Assembly: GCA_963693085.1 (NCBI GenBank) | Contig: OY856409.1 | Location: 506,715,803 to 506,779,802, forward strand | Reading direction: 5' to 3' | Source of the DNA: Alisma plantago-aquatica | Lineage: Eukaryota > Streptophyta > Magnoliopsida > Alismatales > Alismataceae | DNA: 64,000 nucleotides | In this document: piece by piece, positions 43,616 to 55,612 of the stretch | Layout: each line of letters opens with the position of its first letter | Position numbering within the stretch: the first letter of the stretch is position 1 | Notes under the pieces: generated by a model | Seen by the model: only the letters and a program-made list of their open reading frames with translations | What the model was told of the DNA's origin: nothing | Databases searched by the model: none | Made by a program: the position numbers and the translations under genes

Positions 43616-46000
43616 TCTCGACCACATCATGACAAAGCATGTCACGACCCAAAGAAAAGCATGGCGTCTTGACCCAAACCCATACATGGGTGTATCGACC
43701 CAAAACATCAAGAGGCACATATGTCTTGACCCAAAATAGGAATCTAAACAACAAGAATACCAAGAGTGACTATGTTCAAAACTTAGGATTCAAGATCATT
43801 CAAACCCTAGAACAAGTCACCATGAAGGTCATTAATCAAAACCACCGAGGAGAGAGAAAGCACAAGCCTCAACACATGTAAGAACTCATTCAAAACTCCA
43901 AGGAAAACCTGATGGTCAAAACTTAGAATGTGGTGATAAAACATTGCATAAAAGATCATCATCTCAAGAATACTTTAGGAATCGAGCACGTGGATTTAGG
44001 GTTTAGAAAGAGAGAAATCTACATGAGAATGCTACAAAGTCATAATCCTAAAATCATAAGGACCTCACTTACCATCTTAACCATCATGTTAATAAACCAA
44101 GTATTGTAATACTTTTAGGATCATCACTTCCACCCTTTCTTAACAAAACATGGTTGTTGACCACAAACAACATATAAGACTAGAATATAGGTCTAATGAC
44201 CACCGAGGTCAAATGACCACAAAAACATATTACCATCATCAAATCAGGGATGAACCATAATAAAAATAGTAGGTTTTGACCAAGAGATACTCATCAAAAC
44301 TAAAGAGGATGACTCCTTACAAGGATGATAACCAAAATCCCTTAAACATATATGATTACATCTCCATAAAATAACCTTATTAATAGTGATAAATTCTCAC
44401 GTTCAACATGTGCAATTCAGCACCAACACCCCATGTTACTCTAAGGTATCCGAACCCTTACATGTGGATAGAAATTATAGATCAGGAACACGAGAAACTA
44501 TCCATCTATTATTTATCTCAAAATCAGGTACAAGGAAATTAGGGTTTAGATTTATAGAAAATTTCATAGAACCATCATCACGGATCAAACACTAATTCAT
44601 GATAACACCTTTTTGCATGTTAAGATCACATTTTAGAGATAGAAATAGCAACAAATGTAAAAGATTATGATGCTAAAATAGAAGAGGGAAAAGTTATATA
44701 ACCCACCTGATTTGTAGAGAATCAAGCTCCAAAGCACAAGCTCTAAGAGAAGAAAAGAAGCCCCAACTTGATTAGTACTTCATCCACGAGATCACCTCAT
44801 AAAAGAAGAACATCATGATCAAGCGATAGATCAAGAAAGTGGAAAAGAAACCCTAGGTCAAACCAAAGAAGAAAGGAGAAGAGAAGAAAACTTCCTCTCA
44901 CTAGGGTACCACCTTGTCAAAACATGGTCTCCAATCCTTTTGATGAGGAGTTTCTCTCCAAACCACCATGGATGATCCACAGTCTATGGCCAAGGAGGAA
45001 GAAGAAGATGGAGATTTCAGAAAGGGGAAACGTGATCAAGAAGGTAGAACCACTTACCAAAACAAGAATCACCAAAATCCCCACCAAAGATCTGATCTAA
45101 GACAAATCCTCCCTCAAGCAAGGTTGATCGGCCACCATGGCTTCAAGATCAGACTTTCTTTGCTCCCAAAGCTCCAAGGTTGGACATAAGAGATAAGGAA
45201 GAGAGTAGGGCCGAACAAGATGCTTTCCTTTGAATAGAATTCATTGTATACCCAAAGGAGGAGGGAAGTAAGGCATGCATGGGGTGTCAACACAATAGAA
45301 TACTAAATAAACACTTGTCCTCAAAGGAAACCAACATGCAACCACTTTATGCATGCATGCACGAGATGGTGATACAACCAATGTTGGGCCTCGAACTACT
45401 TAGGTCCCAAACACTTTGGCTTCAGTTGAGACACATCAAGGGATCGAGACAACATCAAGGCACTTGTCTCGATCGAGACAAAAGAGTCACCAACACACTA
45501 GGTCAAGACACACAACAAGACGACCACTGTCTCGACCCAAAACACAACCAAGACCATCACGGTCTAGACAACAACACCAAGGGAGGGTGTCTTGGTTGAG
45601 ACACACTCAAGACACTCCACAAGGTCGAGATATAGGGTCACTACACTTAGGCAAGCTCAACAAGGTCAACACCAACATTACCCTAAAGCCCTAACATCAC
45701 CACATGATGCCACCTCATTAACCAGGGTCTAACAAGGCAACCCATAGCATCATACTCTATCTATTATGATGTTAAAACACTAAGGGCACACTCAACATGT
45801 GAAAAATTGTAAGATAACCCCTCAACTTGGGTAAATTGCATTTTGGTCCAAAATGAGCAAACATAGCTCAAACTACATTCAAATAGGAACAAACTTGAAA
45901 TATTACCTTGTCACATGATAACAAAACATCTGAAAGGATTAGATCAAGGTTCTAAGCATCTTAGAACAAATTAGCATTAATCAAGGTCAGGGGCCTTACA

Positions 46001-46007
46001 ATATATG
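46001..46007. other. Target-site duplication of the solo LTR, right copy (ATATATG)
   Basis: It matches 35629-35635. Confidence 0.65.
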
Positions 46008-46238
46008 TCATTGATTGAAAGCCAAAATTTAAAGTACTAAGGATTTCATTATTAAGTCACATTGATCATTACTCGCGATGTAACTAACCTTAATCAAATG
46101 CATTATTATGTACTAGGCCTTCATCCATATTTCTTAGATAAAAGAAAATCAATTTGGTTGAGATAAATCATCTAAAGCATATTCATGAACTTCAAATACG
46201 ATATCGAGTGTCAGAACCCTAAGATATGGATTATCACA
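46008..46238 (-). repeat. Left LTR of the LARD-like element, inner part
   Basis: It is collinear with 50947-51175 and ends ATTATCACA, next to the PPT. This joins to 35635 once the solo LTR is removed. Confidence 0.85.
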
Positions 46239-48163
46239 TTCACACCACCTTATAAGGAATTTTTGTCCTCAAAATTCAATCAATCTCATACCCCAAAAAG
46301 TTTTTTTTTCACTACCTCTAGGCCACCAATTTTAGGTTCTAAGGCTATCATCTCTCTAGACATTCCCTAAGTTGGCATATTACCCCACCTTATATAGGTC
46401 AAGCATCATCTATCAACTCAATCATAAGATGACATTATTTTAAGTTAAGATTCACATACCTCATCTGCCTAAGAAATAGGGCTTGTTCATACATATGAAA
46501 TTGAGAAGGCATAGCTTAAGTTTCACCTTTCACCTCACTAACTCATGCAAGATGGCATCAACATCTCAAGTCATTATTTACTAGATTTTTTGTCTTAATC
46601 ATCATATATATAGTTTATGATCAACATCATACTAGGGTTTCATCATTAGAGGGAATCTATTTTCATATTGACATATTAGGGTTTTCACCGTATTGTATGA
46701 GAGTTATGCTCAAATTAGAAGCTTAGAGTTAGAATAATCAAGGTTAAGAACATTATTTTTGATCATGTAATCTATGATCCAAAGATATATTTATTTCAAT
46801 CTCATTATTTCAAACTTATATCTTACATGTATGGTATGAAGGGAAAGAGAATATACTAAGTTAAGCTTATCATGGTTTTAAACTTGAATATAACATGTAT
46901 GATACATGGAGGGAATATAGAATAGGCCAGGATTATATGAGTGAGTCCTCATATATATAAATTATCTATATAGCTCTAGTGAGGTTTCTAGTATCATATA
47001 TAAAGAAGGAGAAGTGAAGGAAACAACATTCATGAGTATCTTATGCACAAGACATTTTACTCTCAGACTAGAGTTTCATATATCACCTCACTTGCAGCTA
47101 ATGATGAGCTTCACAAACATATGTCATTCAAGCTAGGACCTAACTCAATCAAAAGGATTGAATTTTTCATTATGAGTCACCTACCCATCATTTTTTTACT
47201 AAACTCTCACATATATGATTAAATCATGCAAAAGGACTCAACTCATTTGCTCAAGAGTAACCCAACTTAGGACACATTATTTTACATATATCTCATATTT
47301 TTTATATATTGTAGGGTAGGTCCTATGACCCTCTGCTTGTGGGTCTCACTCTCTCTGGAGTTCACCACGTATCTTGTCCTAACACTGGAGGTCCTCCTTT
47401 ATAAAAGAGCTAGAGGATCATGCATATTCAACTTTATCTTAACTTAGCTCATCTTAAGTAAGAAAGGGAATGTAGTCATCATCAAGACATAGCTTAGAAT
47501 CTGCAAAATTGGATTCAACTCATATACAACTTAAATCCTTATAAGGGAACTTATACCGTCAAAGATCAAACTTAGATAAGATTACACATGCTTATTTCAT
47601 ATATAAATCAATAATCTACTCTAACTGTCACATATTAAATAAGTCTCTAGTCATCTAATCTAATTCTACTCTCTCTTCTAGACTGATGTCACTCCCTTTC
47701 ACTTAGGTTGCATGCACACCTACTACTCTCATGTGTGAGGGACACATTTTCATATTTACATATATATAATAAAAACATTATATAGTTTTTCTCTAAGAAG
47801 ATAGATGTTAGAGAAAATTGTCGAGGCTCAAGCCGATTGGGAAACAAACCCGAATCAGTAAAATTGAGTGTCCCACACACAATAGATAGTCTAGTGCCAT
47901 GTAACCTAGTGAAATGGTGAGAACAAGGTGTAGACTAGTGTAGCTACCCAATACATATGAACTCTACATGGAAAGGATTTCACTCACTCATCTAAACTTA
48001 ATTCTCAAACATCTAGGTTCTAACCTAGAGGCTAAGTCAAACCTAGTTCCTATGTAATAACTTACAAAGTTTCTAGGATTTAATGTGAAAGGTGAAATTT
48101 AATTTTTGTACTTCATGGTGAGCAATTGCCAGGTGTAGCTATTGTTCACGCTTTGATACCAAC
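46239..48163 (-). other. Interior of the LARD-like element
   Basis: The minus-strand PPT lies at 46239-46268 and the PBS at 48150-48161. Between them the sequence is AT-rich with stops in all frames and no gag or pol similarity I can see. The longest minus-strand ORF (47689-47880, 63 codons) has no recognisable domain. Confidence 0.6.
48150..48161 (-). other. Primer binding site of the LARD-like element
   Basis: The minus strand reads TGGTATCAAAGC, one base different from the usual Met-tRNA site TGGTATCAGAGC, two bases from the LTR. Confidence 0.7.
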
Positions 48164-51100
48164 TATAACATCCCTGGTTCTTCCACCTTGAGACTCAGAA
48201 GGATCGAGAGGAAAAATTAAAAAATGTTAGCTAATTGTATCACAGAGTGATGCGGAAGCGACATACGCATGCATGAACATTCAACCATAACATACACCAT
48301 AACATTTGCAACATAAATATGTACATTGTTACAAAATGAATCAATACAACCTAGATACGATTACATATTAAGGGGAGGTTTTACATAAGTATGAACATGC
48401 ATGCTAAATAGGACCTACACAAAAGGTACAACCTAAACACTACTCACTTCCTGTCTTTTCTCCCATTCTAGCTCTGAACCTAGAAAGTACATGAAATAGT
48501 GAATCAACACAATGTGTTGTGTACATGGGTAGAAAGATAAATATATTTATATGTTTTCATAACTTTGAAAAGATTTGTAGAAAGAAAGAAAGATAATAGA
48601 AAATAGTTCTTTATTAAGCAAAACATGCTAATTCTAATCATTTTTCTAGATGATTTGCATTAGGAAGGTGGACTAGTACCGAAACATATATATTGGGCCC
48701 ATCCCTGTGTACCGAGTATTCTAGGGAACTCCCCATACACCTTATACTTTGGGGAGGTGTACTAGTCAATGTTGATCCTTCCCTCCTAAGGGGGATAATG
48801 AACACCTAATTAACTACAAAACATCTACTCATTATTTATGTTTTAAAGAGACAAAACACCAAGTACTTACAGTAATACTACATCCAATATTTGCAAATAG
48901 AAGAGCATACATATATATCATGATTAAACCAAGAAAACCATAGTCATATAATTAATTAAACCCACATACCTGATTTTAGAGATTTCTAATGATTCTTGAT
49001 CATCTAGATATCTGGTCATCACCTGGTTAATAACAATTAATCATCATCAATAATTGCTCATCATATTATAGGTATTTTAGAACCAAACTAGGGTTGATCC
49101 AAATCTAGGTTCATCTAATGTGGAACATGTGTCTGATGTTTTATACTGATCAAGAGGTCATTCTAGGGGTCTGGTCCAAATTTCATTTTTTTGATGCTTT
49201 TACTAATTTCTAGAATTAAAATGAGGTTTAAACCATCCAATTATGCATTAATTGGAAAAGGCATAATATTTCGAAATTATAATAATATTAGAGTGCATAT
49301 TAAGTTTTCAAGTGATATTAGGTTCAATAGTATCTTTATCAAATTTTATATCCATCATCTGCTAATTATTCAAGGTTAACTAACCCTAAAATGGAGCATT
49401 ATCATCTATATTAGAAATAAGCATATAATGTTATTCAAAAGCTTGATTTAGGGTGAGGCATTTTTTCTGAGTCTGAGAGTATTTTTGGGGAATTTATTGA
49501 CCATCAGATCTACTTACTAAGCATTTTCTAAGAATGAAGATATTTTCTACAAATTAAGGTTCATTTACCTTGATGGGAAATATGCATGCCATCAGATTTG
49601 TTAAATTTGTGGCTTAGAAGTAGCCATGTCCATACTTGAAGGGAAGCATGACCCTCTTAGACTCAGGCTGGGCTAGCTAGTTTATATGATTTTCTAGACC
49701 GATCCCTTGACCAATTTCTCCTCTTGTTAGACCCAATCTGCATGGACACAAGGCGCGATCCATCTTCTTCGCCCGCAATTCGTCAGGGTTACATGTCTCG
49801 TCTAGGTGTGGCTTAGACACTTTGGCTTCCAGATGACCTTCTAAGGGTATTAGCAGATCTGACATAGCTTGGAAGGTCTTTGTTGTGACTCCTAGGAACC
49901 TCCTACACGCCAGTGGCCCTCAAGGAAACCTGTTCCAAAGATGGTTGTCAAAGCACAGCTGTAGGAAAAGGGAAAGAGGACCCTGTGATCTTCAAAGCAT
50001 CCCAAATCACCGACCAGAAGCACTACATCTCCATTAGTGATCCGCTTTCATTGTTGACTGGTGCCTGCATCTCGTCCCTTCTCTCGAACTTCCTCTTCAG
50101 CAGTGACAATGACGAATCTTGACGACGTGAAGACAACAATCACATGCACAAGCATATTGTACATCATCTTGGATCATGGCTGAGGAATGACTAAATAGTG
50201 GCTTCTTCCTGCATTATCAAAGAGCCTCAACCATCACCCACCACCCGTGAGAGGTCCAACTCCAACCTTTGGCTTTCTCCATCTCTGAGTCCAGATCTGT
50301 AAGTTAGGTCTTCATTGGTGATTCTCATTCTTTGTGGAGGTAGGGAGCCCCAAGGCAAGCTTCCATGGTGCTAGAAGCTCCATAGCTTTGCACCCTTTGC
50401 CAACTCAAAATCTCAAGTAGATCTTCCAATTCGAACCATAGTTTTTAGGTAGGTACTTTTCTCTTGCAAGTTTGGATTACTTCAATAGGGTCAATCACCC
50501 TCGAAACATATGGAGATGTGGGGCAACATGCCCACAATATTAGAAGATAGGAGATGAGGTCACCATTCCTGAATCAGTAATGGAAACAACCTATATCGGG
50601 TCACCCTTGCTAATTCTGGGCCGTGGTGACACACCGATGTCACGATCATCAGAATTTCTACTATATTCATTAATGCACAAATGATTAAAATCTAAGTAAC
50701 TTATCATATGGGGATCATTTCATCACCAAAATTTAATCATTGCTTGCTCATCACTTAATCCACCTTCTAACAAAGATTGATGCTAAAATTCTATGTTTAA
50801 CCACATGATATTTATCCTTCATAGAGGGTCATGTATATGTATATTAAACTCCAATACATATCCAATGAATTCCAATATCCGCAGAATTACTTTTCAAAGT
50901 CACACTTCTAGATCCATCATTAAATATTTTGGACTCATATATGTTATTGATTGAAAGAAAAAATTTGAAAGTACTAAGGATTTCATTATTAAGTCATATT
51001 GATCATTACTCACAGTGTAACTAACCTTAATCAAATGCATTATTCTGTACTAGGCCTTCATCTATATTTCTTAGATAAAAGAAAATCAATTTGGTTGAGA

Positions 51101-51175
51101 TAAATCATTTAAAGCATATTCATGAACTTCAAATACTATATCGAGTATCAGAACCCTAAGATATGGGTTATCACA
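48164..51175 (-). repeat. Right (5') LTR of the LARD-like element (3012 bp)
   Basis: It is uninterrupted and collinear with 32797-35635 plus 46008-46238. Its left end reads TATAACATCC where the other LTR has TGTAACGTCC. Confidence 0.88.
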
Positions 51176-51180
51176 ACTAT
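51176..51180. other. Target-site duplication of the LARD-like element, right copy (ACTAT)
   Basis: It matches 32792-32796. Confidence 0.8.
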
Positions 51181-54059
51181 TTTCATACTTTGTGTTAATT
51201 ATTTCCATCATAAGTTCATTACTATCATTATTTTCTCAAAATGTCATCGTAATTATTGTCATCTTAAGTTTGCTCACCAACTTTTATGTTTTTATTCATT
51301 TCAAACCGTACTTGGTCAAATGACTGTGAACTAGTACATGTTGAAGTTGATATCAAATACACTATGCACTTAAATATCTCATAATTTTTTTTTGGTTTGA
51401 GTAAATTATTGTCATCATAAGTTTGTTGTTATCATTACATGCTCAAAATTTTATTATTTATTATGTCCTGATGTCGATATCGCGTTCTAAGTCACGTTCA
51501 AAGTTTGAAAAGATGTTGATGTCATGTTCAAAGATAAAAAAATATGTGATGGAAAAACTTGTGCACAAGTGTAGCGAGCCTTAATAGTCTCCTTCTCCAT
51601 CTTCACATGAAGAGCCCACACATGAGCGCCCTGATTAGAGCAATGATAGGGTTACTCACCCTATTCATCATTTGTCATTGTTGTTTGATTGACTGAAAGA
51701 GGACAAGGTAGTAGTGTAGGGAGACTGTATCGTGTCATGGGATGAGTACAATGGGGTCCTAAAGTGGGTCGAGTGGGAAGGTCCTACCTGGTATCAACTC
51801 AAGCCTTCCTCCACACCAAAGAATGGGCACCACAGTGGTTGGTCGCCATCTTAGACTATTTGGGGTGTCTAGGTTTAGGCATCCACCATGACCTTTTGCT
51901 CAGGGCACACAACTCCTTTTTTGTCTTCTCTCCATGAATCGTGCTGTATTTTCCAATATCTAGATGGGATATTATCATACTTTTGTGCATAGTTTAACAT
52001 TAGACCTAATCTATGTAATCTATTTTTGTATGGAACAATTACTTCTAAGATGATTTTAATGACAATTCAAACCGGATAATATTCAATTTATTTTTCATAT
52101 TGTTGGTTGAATAAGTACTTCTATGTGAATTTCAATTAGTATAATAATGTTATATCACCAAATTTTTCTTCATTGTTCTTCAATTTTCATCATGTTGTAG
52201 ATGTCATGGTACAATAAGAGGAAGGACAAGTCGACATAGGAAGTAGTCAACTAGTCTAAAATTGGATGTGGTGGTGATGGGACCCCCCTCGTCTCCACTA
52301 GTTCATCTTCATATGCTCAAAATAAACATAGCATTGTTGATAACACACATGTTGTTTGACTAGACAAAGGAAGAGGCTATGGAAAAGGGCTAGAGAGCAC
52401 ATAAACAAGCCTTTGCTGATAAAATAAAATGGGAAGCACACAACTTGGGCCTCAAAGTAGGGTGGACATTGATTTATGGAGCTAGACATTCACCATGAGT
52501 TGTTACATGGTATAAAAGGCATAAAAGAATGCTTTTGGTAGAAGAATCTTGCCTTTCTCCCACAATGAAGTTGAGGCAAACTTTGACTAATAGGAGTCAT
52601 ACGGTTCACCTTGGACTGATGAGGAAGAGATTTTACCACTTTCTAAATTTAGCTGGGATGGTCACAAGATGCGGTCTGATTTAGTTTGGCAAACCGTCCA
52701 TAATTGAGAAGTCCAAACATAATTAGATTGTATCCTATTACTATCTAAGCTAAATTTAGCAACCAATACTGGTTTTGCATTATCAGTATTTGGTAAACCA
52801 TATGAATTCTATCTCTCAAAGTCTATCTTATCTTTGTTGTTGAAGAAAGGCATACTTCTCTACCAGAAGAATCCTTTGACACCTTTGGTCCTGTGCAACA
52901 ACTCATGGAGAATGTCCAGATTCAGTCTTTTTTATTTGGGGTCATCTTGTATTTTTCCAATACATTCTCGAGCTATGTTATTTTTGTAGTTTTTAATATA
53001 TATTTGTGAAACAAGTTTCTCTTACCTTACATCTAATTAAATTTTGTTACCATCCCTAGTTGGACATGTACTGTTAAATTTTATTGTATCCTTTGTTGCA
53101 CATGTATCAACTATCTATTTTTGTTAAGGTCATTTTTGTCAACTACTTTGTTATCAAATATATTGGTTTTGATAGTTATTATACTATGCTACAGACGGTC
53201 TCGCACATGATGAATAATTTTCAATGGGATGATGAGTCTAATTCCGCACTCAACACAGTGTTGGGATGTCAATACTACTTGCATCGCTTGCATGACCCTC
53301 ATGTATGTCAAGGTAGGCGTGATGTACTTACAGAATTCCATACATTAACTGGGAGGACTAACATAAACATACATATGTTTTTGGCATGGTGAAAAGTGTT
53401 AAAAATTATAGATGCAGTTCCATGTACATTTTCCAATCTCCGTACTTACCCATCGGAAACACAACAAGAAATTGATCAAGTGGAAAGCTCTCAACCACGT
53501 GCAACAATCAATAATGACAGAGATAAACAAATAAAATAATGTTGTTGGAGACAACGAGTGAAGTGAATGCATATTACTTCCTTTTTTTAAAACTTTTATA
53601 CTTAAGCTTTCAATTTGTAGTTGGCACATTTTAGTTGTTTGTGGGTGATCCAATATTGTGTAACAGATATAGTAAGCTTGCAGACTAGTACATAACATAA
53701 TATGATTTTTTTATATTTCAAATTGTGATGGTATATGTGTTTAACTTATATTGTTTTAACTTATATTGTTATTATTCATGCTACTTCAACAACAATGTAT
53801 TATGATGATTTCAATTATTTTGCTAATTACTGATTCATACAAAATTGTACACGTATACATAGATACAACAAGACATATGCCATGTAGTATCACAATAATG
53901 GATAAAGTAATATTTATTTTAAGTCGTACATATAAAAGTAATCATACTCAAATCATATTCATAACATAAAAACAATAATTATACATTTATTGTAACATTT
54001 TTATTCTATATTGCATCATCATCATATATATGTAATTTTCTAACTGTTCTATATTAATA
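51181..54059. other. Non-coding sequence right of the LARD-like element
   Basis: The first 190 bases resemble 32660-32790 on the other side (TTGCTCACCAACTTT and ATATCAAATACAC blocks), so the site was a local duplication before insertion. Broken open pieces at about 51690-51830, 52200-52560 and 53184-53540 look like decayed exons (for example WDEYNGVLKWVEWEGPTWYQ), but I recognise no family. An inverted pair AAATTTAGCT/AGCTAAATTT lies at about 52647 and 52748. Confidence 0.35.
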
Positions 54060-54292
54060 GAATCATCCGGATCTTGACTTGGTTTCCAAATAGGATCAGA
54101 GTGAATCCTAACTGGTTTCCAAACACAATCAGACAAAATACTGACTCAATCCTGACCAGCTGACCATAATCTAACTAGCTTGCCAAACAAAATCATAATG
54201 GATCCAGACTAGAACCCAATCCAGATATATTGACTAACCCTGACTAACCCAATCCTGAATACAGATTCTCAGTCCCGAACCAAATAGGGGCC
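54060..54292. mobile_element. Candidate right terminus of a Harbinger-type element
   Basis: The end reads AACCAAATAGGGGCC; its complement GGCCCCTATTTGGTT fits the G/C-rich start plus TTTGG of PIF/Harbinger inverted repeats. Inside are repeated subterminal motifs (TGGTTTCCAAA at about 54080 and 54110, GCCAAACAAAATCA near 54181, CTGACTAACCC twice near 54230). No matching left end was found. Confidence 0.3.
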
Positions 54293-54356
54293 TATAGACC
54301 CATCCCACTAGTTTCTTGGGATTGAGAGTAGGCATATTGTCCCGTACGGCCAGACA

Positions 54357-55167
54357 GTAAAGCAAAAAAGATGACAGAACTAGAAGGGAGAGAAAATAGT
54401 TTTGTCTATAATTTTTAATCTAGAATATTTTTTTTTTGATGAAATAAAAAGCATCAAATTCATAGCAAAAAATAATTTCTAGAAAAATTAGTATTGACAT
54501 ACTTTGGAAAAATGATAATATGAGAAAAATATAGTATTTGTGTTTTGGGGCATCATATACATATTTTGGGTACAATACTCATATTTTGAGTACAATACAT
54601 TAACAAGTAAACATTTGTATTGTACCTCAAAACATGAGTAATTTATCCCAACTCATGCGTACTGTACCCATTTTATTTACCTGAGTATATTACCAATGTT
54701 TTGGGATATAATGTGCATATATTAGGGACAATACTTTCATTTTTAGAGGTACAATATTAATATTTTACTTGTTTACTAACTTTAACCCAAAACACGAGTA
54801 TTATGTTCAATTTTAAACCCAGTTCAATTTTAATATTTTACTTGATGATCAATCTGAAAATAGTACCAATGATTTGGGCACAATACCTATATTTTAAGGT
54901 ATAATACTGTTGTTTTGGAGGTAAAATACTAATGTTACTCCCATTTGGAATTTAATACCTAAAATTCTATAGGTATTGTATTTTTTATACTTCTCTCCTC
55001 TCTTGTTATAATTTTTTTCTCCAAAGCATGTCAACATTGATTTTGTTAAAAAGTATATTTTAAGGTGAACTTAATTTTTTTTATTTTGACAAAAAATTCA
55101 TACGCTTTCAAAGTTATGGGCAAAACATTTCTCTCTCTTTCTTTGTGTGTCTGTATTTTTTTGCCAC
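54357..55167. mobile_element. Element with ~160-bp terminal inverted repeats (MULE-like or foldback type)
   Basis: The left arm (54357-54520) and the complement of the right arm (55009-55167) align by eye. Shared blocks include GCAAAAAA, GAGAGAAA followed by GTTTTG, and TATTGACATACTTTGG against TGTTGACATGCTTTGG. There is no ORF. The middle (54530-54960) is filled with both orientations of a short TATTTTGGGTACAATAC-like motif. Long inverted repeats without a coding gene fit a non-autonomous Mutator-like or foldback element. The arms fade at their outer ends, so exact limits and target duplications are not established. Confidence 0.5.
54530..54960. repeat. Interspersed GGGTACAATAC-type short repeats
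   Basis: About ten imperfect copies of a ~20-bp motif containing TTTTGGG and ACAATA occur, some reversed (TATTGTACCTCAAAACA). Confidence 0.55.
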
Positions 55168-55580
55168 ATCAGGAGTGATGACGCTACCCAACTAGCGGGT
55201 GGATGATCGTATGGGTGAAAGTGTGTGGGTAGTCTAACTCTTTGTATAATCTAGATAAGGACTTCATTAGGACACACTAGAACAACACGTTCATTTGGAA
55301 GAGTAGGAGCCAAGGGGCGAGTTGTTAGTCTAACTGGGTGGATAGTAGAATGGGTAGATAAGGAGAGAATTAATTAAAAAAAACAAAATTCAAGTCAAAG
55401 TGGAGATATTAGGATAATTAGAGGGAGAAATCAAATTGCTAGAGAGAGAAAATGTGAGACATAAAAAAAGTGTAAGTGCATATATCTATGGTTGCATGAG
55501 TATCACACTATAAAAGAATGGTTGTTAGGGTTCTTTTTGCAATTGGTTCCTCTATTTTATAAAATACAAAGTTTTATGTA

Positions 55581-55612
<32 letters not shown>

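Larger units (their letters stand above)
35636..46000 (-). mobile_element. Solo LTR of a Tekay-like element, minus strand, split by a Sirevirus
   Basis: On the minus strand it starts TGTAAGGCCCCTGACC and ends GGGTGTCA. Without the Sirevirus and its duplicated target it is about 4.87 kb, close to the 5.1 kb LTRs at 10146-25187. It is collinear with them on the opposite strand, with the same landmarks: the GTGCAATTTACCC-like block near U3, the GGTCTCAAGGTCGAG-like array (here as TGTCTCGACC on the plus strand, 37780-38110 and 43611-43740), and the TAACTCTC...GTGGGATC end block. No PBS, PPT or coding sequence is attached and target duplications flank it, so it is a solo LTR formed by LTR-LTR recombination. 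Small ORFs such as 43639-43881 and 44968-45189 are chance frames. Confidence 0.8.
32797..51175 (-). mobile_element. LARD-like non-coding Ty3/gypsy element, minus strand, with nested insertions
   Basis: Two LTRs in the same orientation (left 32797-46238 with an insertion, right 48164-51175) surround a 1.9 kb interior. Reading the minus strand, the 5' LTR is on the right, followed by the PBS TGGTATCAAAGC (48161-48150), the interior, and a PPT (GAGGACAAAAATTCC then TTATAAGGTGGTGTG) just before the left LTR. ACTAT flanks both sides. The interior has no gag or pol, so replication would need enzymes from another element. The PPT is almost the same as that at 7476-7505, tying it to Tekay-type gypsy elements. 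LTR divergence is about 13% in a 220-base sample, so it is much older than the element at 10146-25187. Confidence 0.85.

Noticed and set aside
44968..45694. Three plus-strand ORFs rich in Gln, His and Arg
   Set aside because: They lie in the minus-strand solo LTR and reflect its repeat array.
35636..46000. Reading the middle element as a full-length Tekay copy
   Set aside because: After removing the Sirevirus only about 4.9 kb of LTR-like sequence remains, with no PBS, PPT or coding region.
32797..51175. Reading the LARD-like unit as two independent solo LTRs
   Set aside because: Matching ACTAT duplications lie only at the outer edges, and a PBS and PPT occur in the right places between the LTRs.
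51690..51830. Possible chromodomain-like piece (EYNGVLKWVEWEGPTWYQ)
   Set aside because: Only a loose Trp pattern; no neighbouring integrase and several stops.
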